Shown piece after piece: positions 1 to 8,328 of a DNA stretch of 9,787 nucleotides. Origin of the DNA: Treponema sp. (GTDB lineage: Bacteria; Spirochaetota; Spirochaetia; Treponematales; Treponemataceae); NCBI GenBank assembly GCA_016297805.1, contig JAEDFX010000084.1, forward strand, positions 1-9,787, in the 5' to 3' direction. Position 1 is the first letter of the stretch, and every line of letters starts with the position of its first letter. Under the pieces are notes generated by a model. It saw only the letters and a list, made by a program, of their open reading frames with translations. It did no database searches and was not told the origin of the DNA. Position numbers and translations under genes: made by a program.

Positions 1-3000
1 ATTTCAGCTTCTACCATAAACCTTGGAACCATCAATCTTACCGGGGACAGTTCTCTTACAGCCACAACAATCACCCTTAAAGGTGGTTCAACTGCAGCAT
101 CCCCAAACACGTTTACAGGAACTGCAACACACACTTTAACAATCAACGGAAATCTTGAATCTGACGGTTTCTACAATATGGGAGATTCTGTTGCACAATC
201 ATCAATCACCCTGAATTCAGAAACATATTCCTACACAAATAATGGAACTACCACCCTCAAAAATATAACCTTTACTGGAAATCTTACAAACAGCGGTACT
301 CTTTCTTTAGAAAACTCAACGGTAAATGGTGATATATCAAACAGCGGTACTCTAACCTCAGAAAACTCAACCGTAAATGGTGATATATCAAACAATGCAT
401 CCCACTCATTCACCATTGCCGAAGCGACAACTCTTAACGGAAGTCTCACTAATGCTGGAACTTTCACAATTAATCCTGACAAAACCTTCCGGCTTTCGAA
501 AGACTTCTCAAACTCAGGAACAGCCATACTACTCACAGGTAGCACCTTTGAATTAATAACCACAACTCCCAGCCAGATTACAGGCACAAACATTTTCCAT
601 AACTTCACCTGCACCGCCGCTGGAAAAACTATCTCTTTTGAAGCAGGAAATACTCAAACTATAAATGGTAAACTAACTCTTACAGGAACTAGCGGCAATC
701 TGATTTCTCTTCGTTCTACATCAACAGGCTCAAAATGGGAAATCAACTGCACAGGAGCAGCAAACAATCACTCTATTTCCTTTGTTGATGTACAGGATTC
801 AGATAACATTTCTCCAGGCTACAGACTTACAGCCAAAAACTCAACAGATTCAGGAAATAATGTCCGTTGGGATTTTTCTACTGTTACATATACTTGGCTG
901 GGAAATAATACAAACTGGTTCAACGAAGCAAACTGGGATCAAGGTTCAGTGCCAGGCATTGGCGTAAATGTAATCATTCCAACTGTTGCTTCTCCAAATG
1001 TCTATCCTATTCTCGAAGAGGATTTACTTACAGATCAATCTGCAAAAGCTTCAATCGGTTCCTCAGGCACTATTACTGTAGAAGCTGGCGCCCAAATAGA
1101 TTTCGCAGATAAATCACTAACCGCAAATACAATCACCAATAATGGTCGAATCCGCTTAGAGGGCAACCAGACAATCACAGCCGCCAAAATTGAAAATGCA
1201 CAAAATAGTACCGTTGAATATTATGGCTTATGTTCTGACAATCATATGAATGTAAATTCAGGCTCCTTCAACTACTACAATCTTGAATTCACAAACGGAG
1301 CGACTGGAAACATTACTTCTGATATAACTATCGGTGGAAGGACTCTTATAGCAAACGGAACAGGAAACGAGCTAAAACTTACAGGCAACAACACTGTAAC
1401 TGGCGTGGTAACAGTAGGAACTCAGACTCCATCACCTGTTTCAGCAGGAAATATTGTACTTAATTCAAATACTCTTATTGCAATTGAAGATTCGATTTTT
1501 TGTGACAGCCTTACACTCAGTAACGATTTGATTATCGATGCTGATGCTGCTGGTACTCCAAAAGACGTTATCACCACAGGTACAATTTCTGCACAAAACA
1601 TCGTTTTATATAGAGGACACATAAAAGCTGAACAAAACAGCATATTGTCTGCAACCGGAGATATTCTGATTTTAGGTTCAGAATACAACATTGCAAACCC
1701 AGAAAGCGGCAACCCCACAGAATTCCTTTATCAGCAGCAGCGAGGCACACCAACTGCAAATCCATCCTATGTTCGCCCAGACTTCACAGTTGCTGTATCT
1801 CGTCCAGATGGAAAACAACTTCCAACCATCACAGGTGGAACAGTTCCATTCTCCGGCTCATACTCCGCATCCTCTGGCAGCTGTTTGAAAGCAGGTAAAA
1901 ATTTCTATGCCAATGGTACAATCCTTAACTCACAGGATTCTGCCCAGTGGTACATAGACCTGCCAGACATTACAAATTCTTCGAACGGTTTTGCAGAAAC
2001 AGCATATTCAACAATCAGATATGCTACAATTCGTTGTTACATAAATGGCTCAGCCGACGGTTCTTTTGCCCGCATGCCAGCTTATTACTGTGCAGACAAC
2101 GGCAATAACATGAACTGGCTCTTTGATAATCTTTTGATTACAGAAGTTCATACTGTACGCGACAACGCAATTCAAATAACCTTTAACAGGCCTATACGAA
2201 ATCTTCATGGAGAACTTACCCACCCAGATTCCATCAAACGATTATATAACAGTAATGGAAATAATTATGTAAGCTTCCACACTGCTCCGGACTGTACAGA
2301 TGAAAATAAACTCTCAAATCAGAATATTGCTTCTGGAATTGTTTTCCTTAAAGCTGCTGAATCATGGAACACAGATGCAACAGGTACTTCTGCAGGCACT
2401 CCAGATTCAACAGACCGAAAAGGAAATCACAAAGAAATTATTCCTTATCTGGAAGTAAAAAATGTTACAGAAAACAATGCTGCCAGCGGAACTATTCATA
2501 TTACAGATATCTGGGGTAAAAAAATTGGAAATTACGAAGGCAGCAATCGATTTACAGCTGTTACCGATAGAACAGGACCTGTTCTTTATTCAATAAGAAC
2601 AGGACAAGAGCTTCATACCCCATACGATAATTCAATTGGTGCAGAAAGTCAGCCATCTTATGATTCTCACAATTTCATTGAATTCCGTTATTCAGAAGAA
2701 GTAAACTTTGGTGATTCAACTCTAGCGGGAGCAAGCCCAGAAACTCCAGTGTTTGATAATGAAGATACTTCTGCAAATATTTGGTTGCCTGCAGCAGGCT
2801 CTACACTTACAGAAGATTTACCTGATATTGTAAATGTCCGCGTTCACGACAGCTTTGGTGCTCTCACTAATGATGTAACACAAACCAGCAATTTGCATTT
2901 TGCAGGTCTGGGAATTGTTCAGAACGGTCAAATTTTCACCGGCTCTAATGGTTCTCCAGATAAATATGTAAACTCACTTTACAGAACAGATAAATTCTCT

Positions 3001-5367
3001 ATAAGACTTTCAATTGCAGGCTATACAACAGGTACAGTACCTGATCGTGCAGGAGCTTTTTATAAAAACTGGCCGGGATACATAGAATCTGCAGTGCAGC
3101 CATCAGGAAACTTCCAGATGACATCTACAGTAAACCCTTTTGTGTCAGACTGTGCTCTTGCATTAGACGGAACAACACCAGTTTATAACCTACAGGAGCT
3201 GTACGCCGCAGATCAAACTATACCTCAGGTAAATGTTCTTACTTCCACTGGACTTCCATATGAAGACCATAATACATACAGTAAATGGGACATTTCCGAG
3301 CCAGTATTTGCACCATTCCGTCTTGATACAAAAACTGCATGGGGAACAAAGGATTATTACGAAGCTGTAGGAAATAAATCAGGTTCAGGCTCCACTCTGG
3401 ATAAAATTGAATTCCATTTCTTTGATAATACACCGACCTACACCTCCTCCGACACTGCCGCATGGCTTACCGAAAAAGGATGGGTTCAGAACACTACAGA
3501 AGGTTCTGCTACCCTTTATGATGCCTCATACACATATAGTGCCGATATTATTGGTGGTTCAAGACAGTTCTCCACAGATGAAGCATATAGAACCTCAGGT
3601 GGAATCAGATATTCAACTATAACCTCTGCAGCTCCTGCTTTCAAATATATAGACAGTCAGTCAGTTAATGCCGTTCCTACAAAGGATTTTATATCCGGAA
3701 CAGCTGGCGTTTATATTGGGGCAAAAGCTTCTTTGTTTACAGGTTATGCAGCAACCAGACATTCTCCAAATAATCCAGATGATTTATATTTCGGTTTAGG
3801 ACTTTCGGAAACTGATATTCCTATAAGTAAATCCTTTACAATCTCCTATGATGACTCCAAGGCCTATGTTACAGACTTGGCAGGAAACCGTCTTCGTTCA
3901 GCTACAATTAAAACAATCGACCGAACTCCACCTTCTTTTGATATAGTAATCAGTCCTGTTAATCAAAAAGAAATTTACATGGTATTTGTAAAAAATGTTG
4001 TCACAAATTCTGCGGATATCCGCTACATAGATAACGATGGAAATGTAATCTCCATTACAGAAAACTTTGATAATCTTATCTCAAAATGTTTTGATATTAT
4101 TTCAATTAATTCTGATGGAGAAGGTGAAGTCAGTGAAACACATCATATTGATTACTCAGTTCCTGCAAAAATTGAACACATTACAAGCCAAACAAATAAG
4201 GAAGAGTTCACATCTATAAAAATTACACTTCAGGAGCCTGTTACTCTAGAAGCTATAGAAAACATGTACCTTAGAATCATTTCTCCAGAAGGTTATGAAG
4301 AATTCTCCCGTGACCCTGTCACTTCAATTAATGATACTCGTGTAACCTTCATTCAGGATAAGCTGGGAAATTATATTCAGATGTATGATATTCACGCACT
4401 TTCCGACTTTGCAGTAAGTTCTATTAATACTCTTTATGCTTATGATGCAGACATGACCTATGATGGTGAAAATATCATGAATGGATTATATGAAGAAGGC
4501 AGTTGGGCTGTTCACGATTGGAATGAGGATCAGCAGAACTATGGTACACTTCCAGCAAATCATCCTTTTGGAATTGTTGCTGATGTAGAAAATGGAACTG
4601 GTTTAACTGATTGTATTCCAGCTGGTGTACGAATTTTCCTTTCTGCAAATCCAGATTCAGACTCTATCTCAAGTCAATATAATTCCGATTTGAATCAGCA
4701 GCTGCGAATCTGGCTTCCAGAAGTTACAAACGGATTATTTCCTTCAATTTCCTTGAAAAATAACTCCGTTGATAATTATGTACAAATTGACTCAACCTTA
4801 TTAAATAAAGACGAATCACCGTTCCGTATACATTTTGAAATTCCAAAAGAAATTTCAGAAGCCTGGGGAGCTAATCAACAAATCAGTTTTATGTATGGAT
4901 TATTAAATAAAGATGGTTCTCCTTTCAGAATATATCCATCTCCATATCATAACGCTGAAACTGGAAAATATGATTTATCACAGTCTGTGGCCTTACCTCT
5001 ATATGCCTTTAGATTGAAAGACCCATCTGATATTACTTCAATTGATTTATGGTCTTTCAAAACTCGTTCTATTACAGAACAGCGTGGTGGTGTAACAATT
5101 CTGAACAACGTTATTAATGCTACAAATGGCGAAAAAACAGTTGTAAAAGTAAACATGCCTACAGCAGGTAAACTTAATGTTATGGTTATGACTCTCGATG
5201 GGAATATCATCACATATTTGAATCATGGAGAAACTCAAGCCGGTGAACATTACTACTCCTGGGACGGCAAGAACAATAAAAAAGGCATTGTTGCCCGTGG
5301 AATGTATTTTATCCGTGTAGTTGGCAATGGTCTGGATGAAACCCGAAAAGTAATGGTAGTTAAATAA
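1..5367 (+). CDS. Giant secreted/surface protein, 5'-truncated by the window, with Ig-like modules and a C-terminal FlgD-like domain
   Basis: The frame is open from base 1, so the ATG at 178 is internal and the true start lies upstream; 1788 residues are visible. Residues 1-290 are rich in Asn, Ser, Thr and Gly with alternating hydrophobics, as in beta-helical or adhesin-like stalks, and include two 17-residue tandem repeats (97-130). Residues about 297-400 open with YTWLGNNTNWFNEANW and a following G-x-VPG, a Trp/Asn module I associate with large secreted proteins. Ig-like (SbsA-type) segments are suggested by DNAIQITFNRPI (about 721), HNFIEFRYSEEV (about 890) and VTDLAGNRL (about 1290). The last roughly 80 residues (1711-1788), with VKVNMPTAGKLNVMVMTLDG, YSWDGKN and GMYFIRV, resemble the FlgD Ig-like fold and T9SS C-terminal domains. 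The role is probably surface-exposed or secreted, as an adhesin or scaffold. No catalytic motif was seen. The family is not identified and the substrate is unknown. Confidence 0.85.
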   Translation: MSASTINLGTINLTGDSSLTATTITLKGGSTAASPNTFTGTATHTLTINGNLESDGFYNMGDSVAQSSITLNSETYSYTNNGTTTLKNITFTGNLTNSGTLSLENSTVNGDISNSGTLTSENSTVNGDISNNASHSFTIAEATTLNGSLTNAGTFTINPDKTFRLSKDFSNSGTAILLTGSTFELITTTPSQITGTNIFHNFTCTAAGKTISFEAGNTQTINGKLTLTGTSGNLISLRSTSTGSKWEINCTGAANNHSISFVDVQDSDNISPGYRLTAKNSTDSGNNVRWDFSTVTYTWLGNNTNWFNEANWDQGSVPGIGVNVIIPTVASPNVYPILEEDLLTDQSAKASIGSSGTITVEAGAQIDFADKSLTANTITNNGRIRLEGNQTITAAKIENAQNSTVEYYGLCSDNHMNVNSGSFNYYNLEFTNGATGNITSDITIGGRTLIANGTGNELKLTGNNTVTGVVTVGTQTPSPVSAGNIVLNSNTLIAIEDSIFCDSLTLSNDLIIDADAAGTPKDVITTGTISAQNIVLYRGHIKAEQNSILSATGDILILGSEYNIANPESGNPTEFLYQQQRGTPTANPSYVRPDFTVAVSRPDGKQLPTITGGTVPFSGSYSASSGSCLKAGKNFYANGTILNSQDSAQWYIDLPDITNSSNGFAETAYSTIRYATIRCYINGSADGSFARMPAYYCADNGNNMNWLFDNLLITEVHTVRDNAIQITFNRPIRNLHGELTHPDSIKRLYNSNGNNYVSFHTAPDCTDENKLSNQNIASGIVFLKAAESWNTDATGTSAGTPDSTDRKGNHKEIIPYLEVKNVTENNAASGTIHITDIWGKKIGNYEGSNRFTAVTDRTGPVLYSIRTGQELHTPYDNSIGAESQPSYDSHNFIEFRYSEEVNFGDSTLAGASPETPVFDNEDTSANIWLPAAGSTLTEDLPDIVNVRVHDSFGALTNDVTQTSNLHFAGLGIVQNGQIFTGSNGSPDKYVNSLYRTDKFSIRLSIAGYTTGTVPDRAGAFYKNWPGYIESAVQPSGNFQMTSTVNPFVSDCALALDGTTPVYNLQELYAADQTIPQVNVLTSTGLPYEDHNTYSKWDISEPVFAPFRLDTKTAWGTKDYYEAVGNKSGSGSTLDKIEFHFFDNTPTYTSSDTAAWLTEKGWVQNTTEGSATLYDASYTYSADIIGGSRQFSTDEAYRTSGGIRYSTITSAAPAFKYIDSQSVNAVPTKDFISGTAGVYIGAKASLFTGYAATRHSPNNPDDLYFGLGLSETDIPISKSFTISYDDSKAYVTDLAGNRLRSATIKTIDRTPPSFDIVISPVNQKEIYMVFVKNVVTNSADIRYIDNDGNVISITENFDNLISKCFDIISINSDGEGEVSETHHIDYSVPAKIEHITSQTNKEEFTSIKITLQEPVTLEAIENMYLRIISPEGYEEFSRDPVTSINDTRVTFIQDKLGNYIQMYDIHALSDFAVSSINTLYAYDADMTYDGENIMNGLYEEGSWAVHDWNEDQQNYGTLPANHPFGIVADVENGTGLTDCIPAGVRIFLSANPDSDSISSQYNSDLNQQLRIWLPEVTNGLFPSISLKNNSVDNYVQIDSTLLNKDESPFRIHFEIPKEISEAWGANQQISFMYGLLNKDGSPFRIYPSPYHNAETGKYDLSQSVALPLYAFRLKDPSDITSIDLWSFKTRSITEQRGGVTILNNVINATNGEKTVVKVNMPTAGKLNVMVMTLDGNIITYLNHGETQAGEHYYSWDGKNNKKGIVARGMYFIRVVGNGLDETRKVMVVK
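289..390 (+). repeat. Two in-frame 51-bp tandem repeats inside the giant gene
   Basis: Copy 1 is 289-339 and copy 2 is 340-390. They match at 46 of 51 bases by eye, the differences being clustered at six adjacent bases plus one G/C change. They encode NSGTLSLENSTVNGDIS and NSGTLTSENSTVNGDIS. A decayed third copy (NNASHS..., then LNGSLTNAGTF) may follow. Since 51 is a multiple of 3, gain or loss of a unit would keep the frame. Confidence 0.9.
4798..4935 (+). repeat. Short duplicated peptide motif LLNKD(E/G)SPFRI, 102 bp apart
   Basis: TTATTAAATAAAGA begins at 4798 and again at 4900, giving LLNKDESPFRI and LLNKDGSPFRI. The bases after the first 14 differ mostly at synonymous positions while the peptide stays nearly identical. 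This could be an old duplication or two equivalent strands of a repeated module; only about 11 residues are shared. Confidence 0.6.
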
Positions 5368-5376
5368 ATTGATTTT

Positions 5377-5385
5377 TGTTATACT
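5377..5385 (+). promoter_or_regulatory. Extended -10 promoter for the B12-riboswitch operon
   Basis: TGTTATACT combines an extended -10 TG dinucleotide (5377-5378) with the -10 hexamer TATACT (5380-5385). At 17-bp spacing the -35 position (5357-5362, TAGTTA, still within the giant gene) is poor, which fits an extended -10 promoter. A start near 5391-5392 would begin the transcript almost exactly at the first base of the riboswitch P1 helix, and this supports the call. No terminator separates it from the giant gene, so read-through is possible. Confidence 0.6.
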
Positions 5386-5390
5386 CTCAG

Positions 5391-5547
5391 CGTGTATTTC
5401 AATGGAACTGTGTGAAAATCACAGACTGAATGCGCAACGGTAAGTCTTGGGATTCAGAAATTCTAACACGTCACTGAAGATTATCTTTGGGAAGACTGAA
5501 TTTCTCTGCAACTGCAGCCCGAACAAGTCCGGAAACTTTGGTACACG
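5391..5547 (+). promoter_or_regulatory. Cobalamin (B12) riboswitch aptamer
   Basis: The order of conserved elements matches cobalamin riboswitches such as the E. coli btuB leader: TGGAA (5403-5407), a CTGTG/CACAG stem around GTGAAAATC, GACTG, then GCGCAACGGTAAG (5432-5444), TCACTG (5471-5476), GGGAAGAC (5489-5496) and AGCCCGAA (5516-5523). An 8-bp helix pairs 5456-5463 (AGAAATTC) with 5498-5505 (GAATTTCT). P1 closes the aptamer: CGTGTA (5391-5396) pairs with TACACG (5542-5547). The ligand is presumably adenosylcobalamin or another corrinoid; the subclass cannot be set by eye. It lies 87 nt before the lipoprotein start and controls that gene and the TonB receptor behind it. Confidence 0.92.
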
Positions 5548-5548
5548 T

Positions 5549-5565
5549 TGACTCATAAAGAGTCA
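5549..5565 (+). other. Small hairpin between riboswitch aptamer and expression platform
   Basis: TGACTC (5549-5554) and GAGTCA (5560-5565) form a perfect 6-bp stem around the loop ATAAA, one base after P1 ends. It lies in the linker to the Shine-Dalgarno hairpin and may act as a spacer. No T-run follows, so it is not a terminator. Confidence 0.6.
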
Positions 5566-5599
5566 GGTTCGTCGTATGGCAGAACTAATCTATTATTTT

Positions 5600-5627
5600 G
5601 GGAATTGCGCAGTCTCGATTCCCGGAG
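5600..5627 (+). promoter_or_regulatory. Riboswitch expression platform: hairpin against the Shine-Dalgarno site
   Basis: GGGAAT (5600-5605) pairs with ATTCCC (5618-5623), extendable inward by U-G and G-C pairs. The stem ends directly at the Shine-Dalgarno GGAG (5624-5627), which is 7 nt before the lipoprotein ATG. TTGCGCA (5605-5611) at the loop end is fully complementary to TGCGCAA (5431-5437) in the conserved aptamer loop. This matches the L5-L13 kissing interaction known from cobalamin riboswitches. I infer that bound B12 stabilises the hairpin and blocks ribosome access, so regulation is translational. Confidence 0.75.
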
Positions 5628-5634
5628 AAAAATA

Positions 5635-6117
5635 ATGAAAAACATTCGTTATTCTCGTTTATTTGCTATCGCACTGGTAGCATTGTCATTATTGGCTTTT
5701 GGTTGTAAACAGCCAGAAGATTCTACTTACACTTCATTACAGGGAACTTGGGTTGAAGCTGGTTCTTCGGGTAATACTTATTACAAAATTGAAGGTTCAA
5801 CTTTCAAAAACTACGGTGATACCTATACCTCATATGAAGGTGAAGATCTTGAAATTGAAAAAATTTCAGACACAGCAGGTACAATCTTCATTAAATATAC
5901 AGTTTCTATGAATGCTGATTATACATATTCAGCTACTGCTCCAGATGTTGGTAAATGGTATGCAATCAGCTATAAAAATCTTACAGATAATTCTGTATCA
6001 CTTTCTGGTGCTTACGGTAACCTTACTTCCACAGACACTTTAGAAGAAGCAAAAAAAGAATTCACAATCGAAAACGGCTACTTCGCCTATTATTCAGAAT
6101 GTAAAAAGGCCGAATAA
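5635..6117 (+). CDS. Small B12-riboswitch-controlled lipoprotein of unrecognised family
   Basis: The product has 160 residues. ATG at 5635 is chosen because GGAG (5624-5627) lies 7 nt upstream and a lipoprotein signal follows at once; an in-frame TTG at 5548 lies inside the riboswitch leader and is not used. The signal has basic residues (K2, R5, R8), a hydrophobic stretch (9-22) and a relaxed lipobox LLAFGC with lipidated Cys24. The mature part is rich in Tyr, Thr and Ser with alternating beta-strand patterns. Visible blocks are LQGTWVEAGSSGNTYYKIEG (35-54), GKWYAISYKNLTDNSVSLSG (106-125) and a charged helix then GYFAYYSEC (148-156), suggesting a small beta-barrel or lipocalin-like fold. A second Cys is at 156. 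It is the first gene of the operon, 3 nt before a TonB receptor. I infer an outer-membrane accessory, perhaps a corrinoid-binding partner of the receptor; no family is recognised. Confidence 0.9.
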   Translation: MKNIRYSRLFAIALVALSLLAFGCKQPEDSTYTSLQGTWVEAGSSGNTYYKIEGSTFKNYGDTYTSYEGEDLEIEKISDTAGTIFIKYTVSMNADYTYSATAPDVGKWYAISYKNLTDNSVSLSGAYGNLTSTDTLEEAKKEFTIENGYFAYYSECKKAE

Positions 6118-6120
6118 CAA

Positions 6121-7965
6121 TTGATTCAGACTTTCAGGGTGAAGGGAAAAATTCTTCTCTTCACCTTTATTTTATCAACATCCCTACTATACTCACAAGA
6201 AATCAAACTTCCTCAGGTTGTAACCTACATTCCTACCCCACTTGAAAACAAAATTACATACACGGAGGAAGAAATTCAGCAGAAAAATCTGCAGGACTTG
6301 CCTCAATTATTACAAACCGCAGGCATTCAACTTCTTTCCTACGGTCCCTACGGACTTGAACAAAAGCCTTCTATCCGTGGTTTTACAGATGAAACTGTTC
6401 GTGTTCTCATTGACGGTATCTGTGTAAACAATCCTCAGACAGGAACCTTTGAATTTTCCACAATAAACCTTAATTCCATTGAAAAAATTGAAATAACAAA
6501 AGGTGGATTTACAGAAGGCACAGATGATGAAGATGCTGTGGGCGGTGTAATATACATCACTACAAAAAAACAGGTAATTAAATCAACTTTATCAACAAAC
6601 ACTGATATAACAACATATTTCAAGCTGGAAACACCTGTTGATACAGTTTCACAATCAATTAACTTTTCAACACCTATAACAGACAGACTTTTTTTAAATA
6701 CTAATGCAAAGGCTACCTTCGCCCAAAATAATTTCCGTGAAAATCCAGCAGATGTCCACGACGCCCAGTCTAACCTTCAGCTAACAGATTATTTTGGAAA
6801 CGGAAATTCAATCACCCTATCGGACATTTTCTATGCCGGTTACAAAAAAATACCTGGTCCTCTTTATTCTCGGAATAATGGTACCCAAAAAGATTATAAC
6901 AACAATCTTTCTTTAAGCCTGTTCACACCAGCTCTTTCTCCTTTTTTCACCTTAAAAAACTCTCTTTTCTGGCTTTCAAATACCCGCTTTTATTCAGATC
7001 AAGCTGAAAATAGTCACCATTATATAAACAGCTTAAAATATAACTTAACAGTTGATTTTCTTTCCTTTAAGAATATTAAAGAAATTGCAGGCTTTACTTT
7101 AGATTACACCAATCTGGATTCCTCTAATGATGGTAAGCATAATCAATTTTCCGGGGTTTTAAAAGAAACTACAAAAATCACACTTTCTCCAATTTTTTCT
7201 TTAAGCATACCAATCGCCATTAAATTCATGAGTTCAAATACAGGTTTTACGCCAAAAGCTGCAATCTCAGTAAACCTTGAACCTATCAATATCACGCTTT
7301 CTGCCTACAGAATGCTTCAATTCCCTACCATGGATGATTTATACTGGCAAGGTATAGGCTATCACGGAAATCCCGAGTTAACACCTGAAGATGGCCTAGG
7401 CACAGATTTTTCTGTCAGTCTTAAGAAAACAAATTTTTACATTTCTTCCACAATATTTGCTAATTATTATCAGAATAAAATACAATGGGCATCCAATGAA
7501 AATAACATCTGGATGCCTCAGAATCTGGCCAGTGCTTTTTATTTAGGTGTAGATTTTTCTTCTAGTATTTCTCTATTTAGTAATATGTTATGTTTTGAAT
7601 TTCAAGGTGAATATCTTTACACAAGACTACTTGATAAATCTAATGAAATGACATACGGAAAAAAAATTATGTGGACACCAGATTTTACTGCAAGTCTTAC
7701 TACAACACTTAATCTGGATTTCTTAAGATTGATACTTACTGCTAATTACACTGGTAAAAGATATATTTCTAACTTAAATCTTTCATATCTTAAACCATAT
7801 ATTCTTCTTAATATTTCTACTGAATTTACAAAAACAAAATATGTTTATCCTTATATATCAATCAACAATCTTTTAAATACAAAATATCAATCTATTGATA
7901 ATTATCCTATGCCCGAAATTTCCATAACACTTGGAATTAAATCCAAAATAACCTATAATAAGTAG
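6121..7965 (+). CDS. btuB: TonB-dependent outer-membrane receptor, BtuB-like, probable corrinoid transporter
   Basis: The product has 614 residues, the same as I recall for E. coli BtuB precursor. The start is a non-ATG codon: TTG 6121 gives MIQTFRVKGKILLFTFIL and an Sec signal ending near LYS-Q (25/26). An in-frame GTG at 6139 would give a shorter signal. A TonB-box-like PQVVTY is at 31-36. The plug spans about 35-150, with QDLPQLLQTAGIQ, KPSIRGF, VRVLIDGICVN, LNSIEKIEITKGG and AVGGVIYITTK. The 22-strand barrel fills about 150-614 and ends with the typical INNLLNTKYQ and YPMPEISITLGIK, then an extra SKITYNK without a final Phe. It imports substrate across the outer membrane using TonB-ExbBD, not present here. 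The specificity for B12 rests on the riboswitch; sequence alone gives only the TonB-receptor family. Only AAAAAGG (6103-6109) offers a ribosome site, so coupling to the lipoprotein stop is likely. Confidence 0.9.
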   Translation: MIQTFRVKGKILLFTFILSTSLLYSQEIKLPQVVTYIPTPLENKITYTEEEIQQKNLQDLPQLLQTAGIQLLSYGPYGLEQKPSIRGFTDETVRVLIDGICVNNPQTGTFEFSTINLNSIEKIEITKGGFTEGTDDEDAVGGVIYITTKKQVIKSTLSTNTDITTYFKLETPVDTVSQSINFSTPITDRLFLNTNAKATFAQNNFRENPADVHDAQSNLQLTDYFGNGNSITLSDIFYAGYKKIPGPLYSRNNGTQKDYNNNLSLSLFTPALSPFFTLKNSLFWLSNTRFYSDQAENSHHYINSLKYNLTVDFLSFKNIKEIAGFTLDYTNLDSSNDGKHNQFSGVLKETTKITLSPIFSLSIPIAIKFMSSNTGFTPKAAISVNLEPINITLSAYRMLQFPTMDDLYWQGIGYHGNPELTPEDGLGTDFSVSLKKTNFYISSTIFANYYQNKIQWASNENNIWMPQNLASAFYLGVDFSSSISLFSNMLCFEFQGEYLYTRLLDKSNEMTYGKKIMWTPDFTASLTTTLNLDFLRLILTANYTGKRYISNLNLSYLKPYILLNISTEFTKTKYVYPYISINNLLNTKYQSIDNYPMPEISITLGIKSKITYNK

Positions 7966-7967
7966 AT

Positions 7968-8324
7968 ATGGCAGAAGAAAACCGCCTTCATACTAGATAT
8001 GAAGAAATCGGAAGAATTTCCGCACCTGAGATTTGTGTATTACCAGGAGTCCTTGATGATATCAGCGCCTCTGGATGCAAAATACATTACTCATTTCCTG
8101 TTGTCGTAGATTTAGATAATGAATACGATATAAAGATTTCACCACTACATCATGGTGATCAACTTCCACTAAACTTAATATGTATTCCACAGTGGACAAA
8201 AGAACAGGAAGGTAATACTTATATTGGAATGAAGATTCAGTATTCTCCTGATGCAAACCGTTTATCTTCCTTAATAAAATATTTAGAAGAATTGTCAAAA
8301 GATCAGCTTCCAGACATTATTTAA
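7968..8324 (+). CDS. Single-domain PilZ protein, c-di-GMP-binding
   Basis: The product has 118 residues and is made of one PilZ domain. The RxxxR motif is RLHTR (residues 6-10) and the D/NxSxxG motif is DISASG (31-36); both c-di-GMP-contacting motifs are intact, so ligand binding is expected. GNTYIGMKI and the C-terminal helix (SSLIKYLEELS) complete a usual PilZ layout. No signal peptide, membrane segment or output domain is present, so it is probably a cytoplasmic adaptor. It starts 2 nt after the receptor stop and no Shine-Dalgarno is visible, suggesting translational coupling. Its partner is unknown; in related bacteria PilZ proteins act on motility, adhesion or envelope functions, but nothing here fixes the target. 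Confidence 0.88.
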   Translation: MAEENRLHTRYEEIGRISAPEICVLPGVLDDISASGCKIHYSFPVVVDLDNEYDIKISPLHHGDQLPLNLICIPQWTKEQEGNTYIGMKIQYSPDANRLSSLIKYLEELSKDQLPDII

Positions 8325-8328
8325 CATT

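Noticed and set aside
178..180. ATG as start of the giant gene
   Set aside because: The same frame is open back to base 1 with the same composition and beta-rich repeats, and no ribosome site precedes the ATG.
231..614. Minus-strand open frame of 127 codons
   Set aside because: It mirrors the repetitive coding region of the giant gene, with repeated peptides caused by the 51-bp repeats and no ribosome site; an antisense shadow.
5548..5634. Upstream in-frame TTG start extending the lipoprotein by 29 residues
   Set aside because: It lies within the riboswitch leader with no ribosome site, and would bury the lipoprotein signal; ATG 5635 has GGAG and a proper signal.
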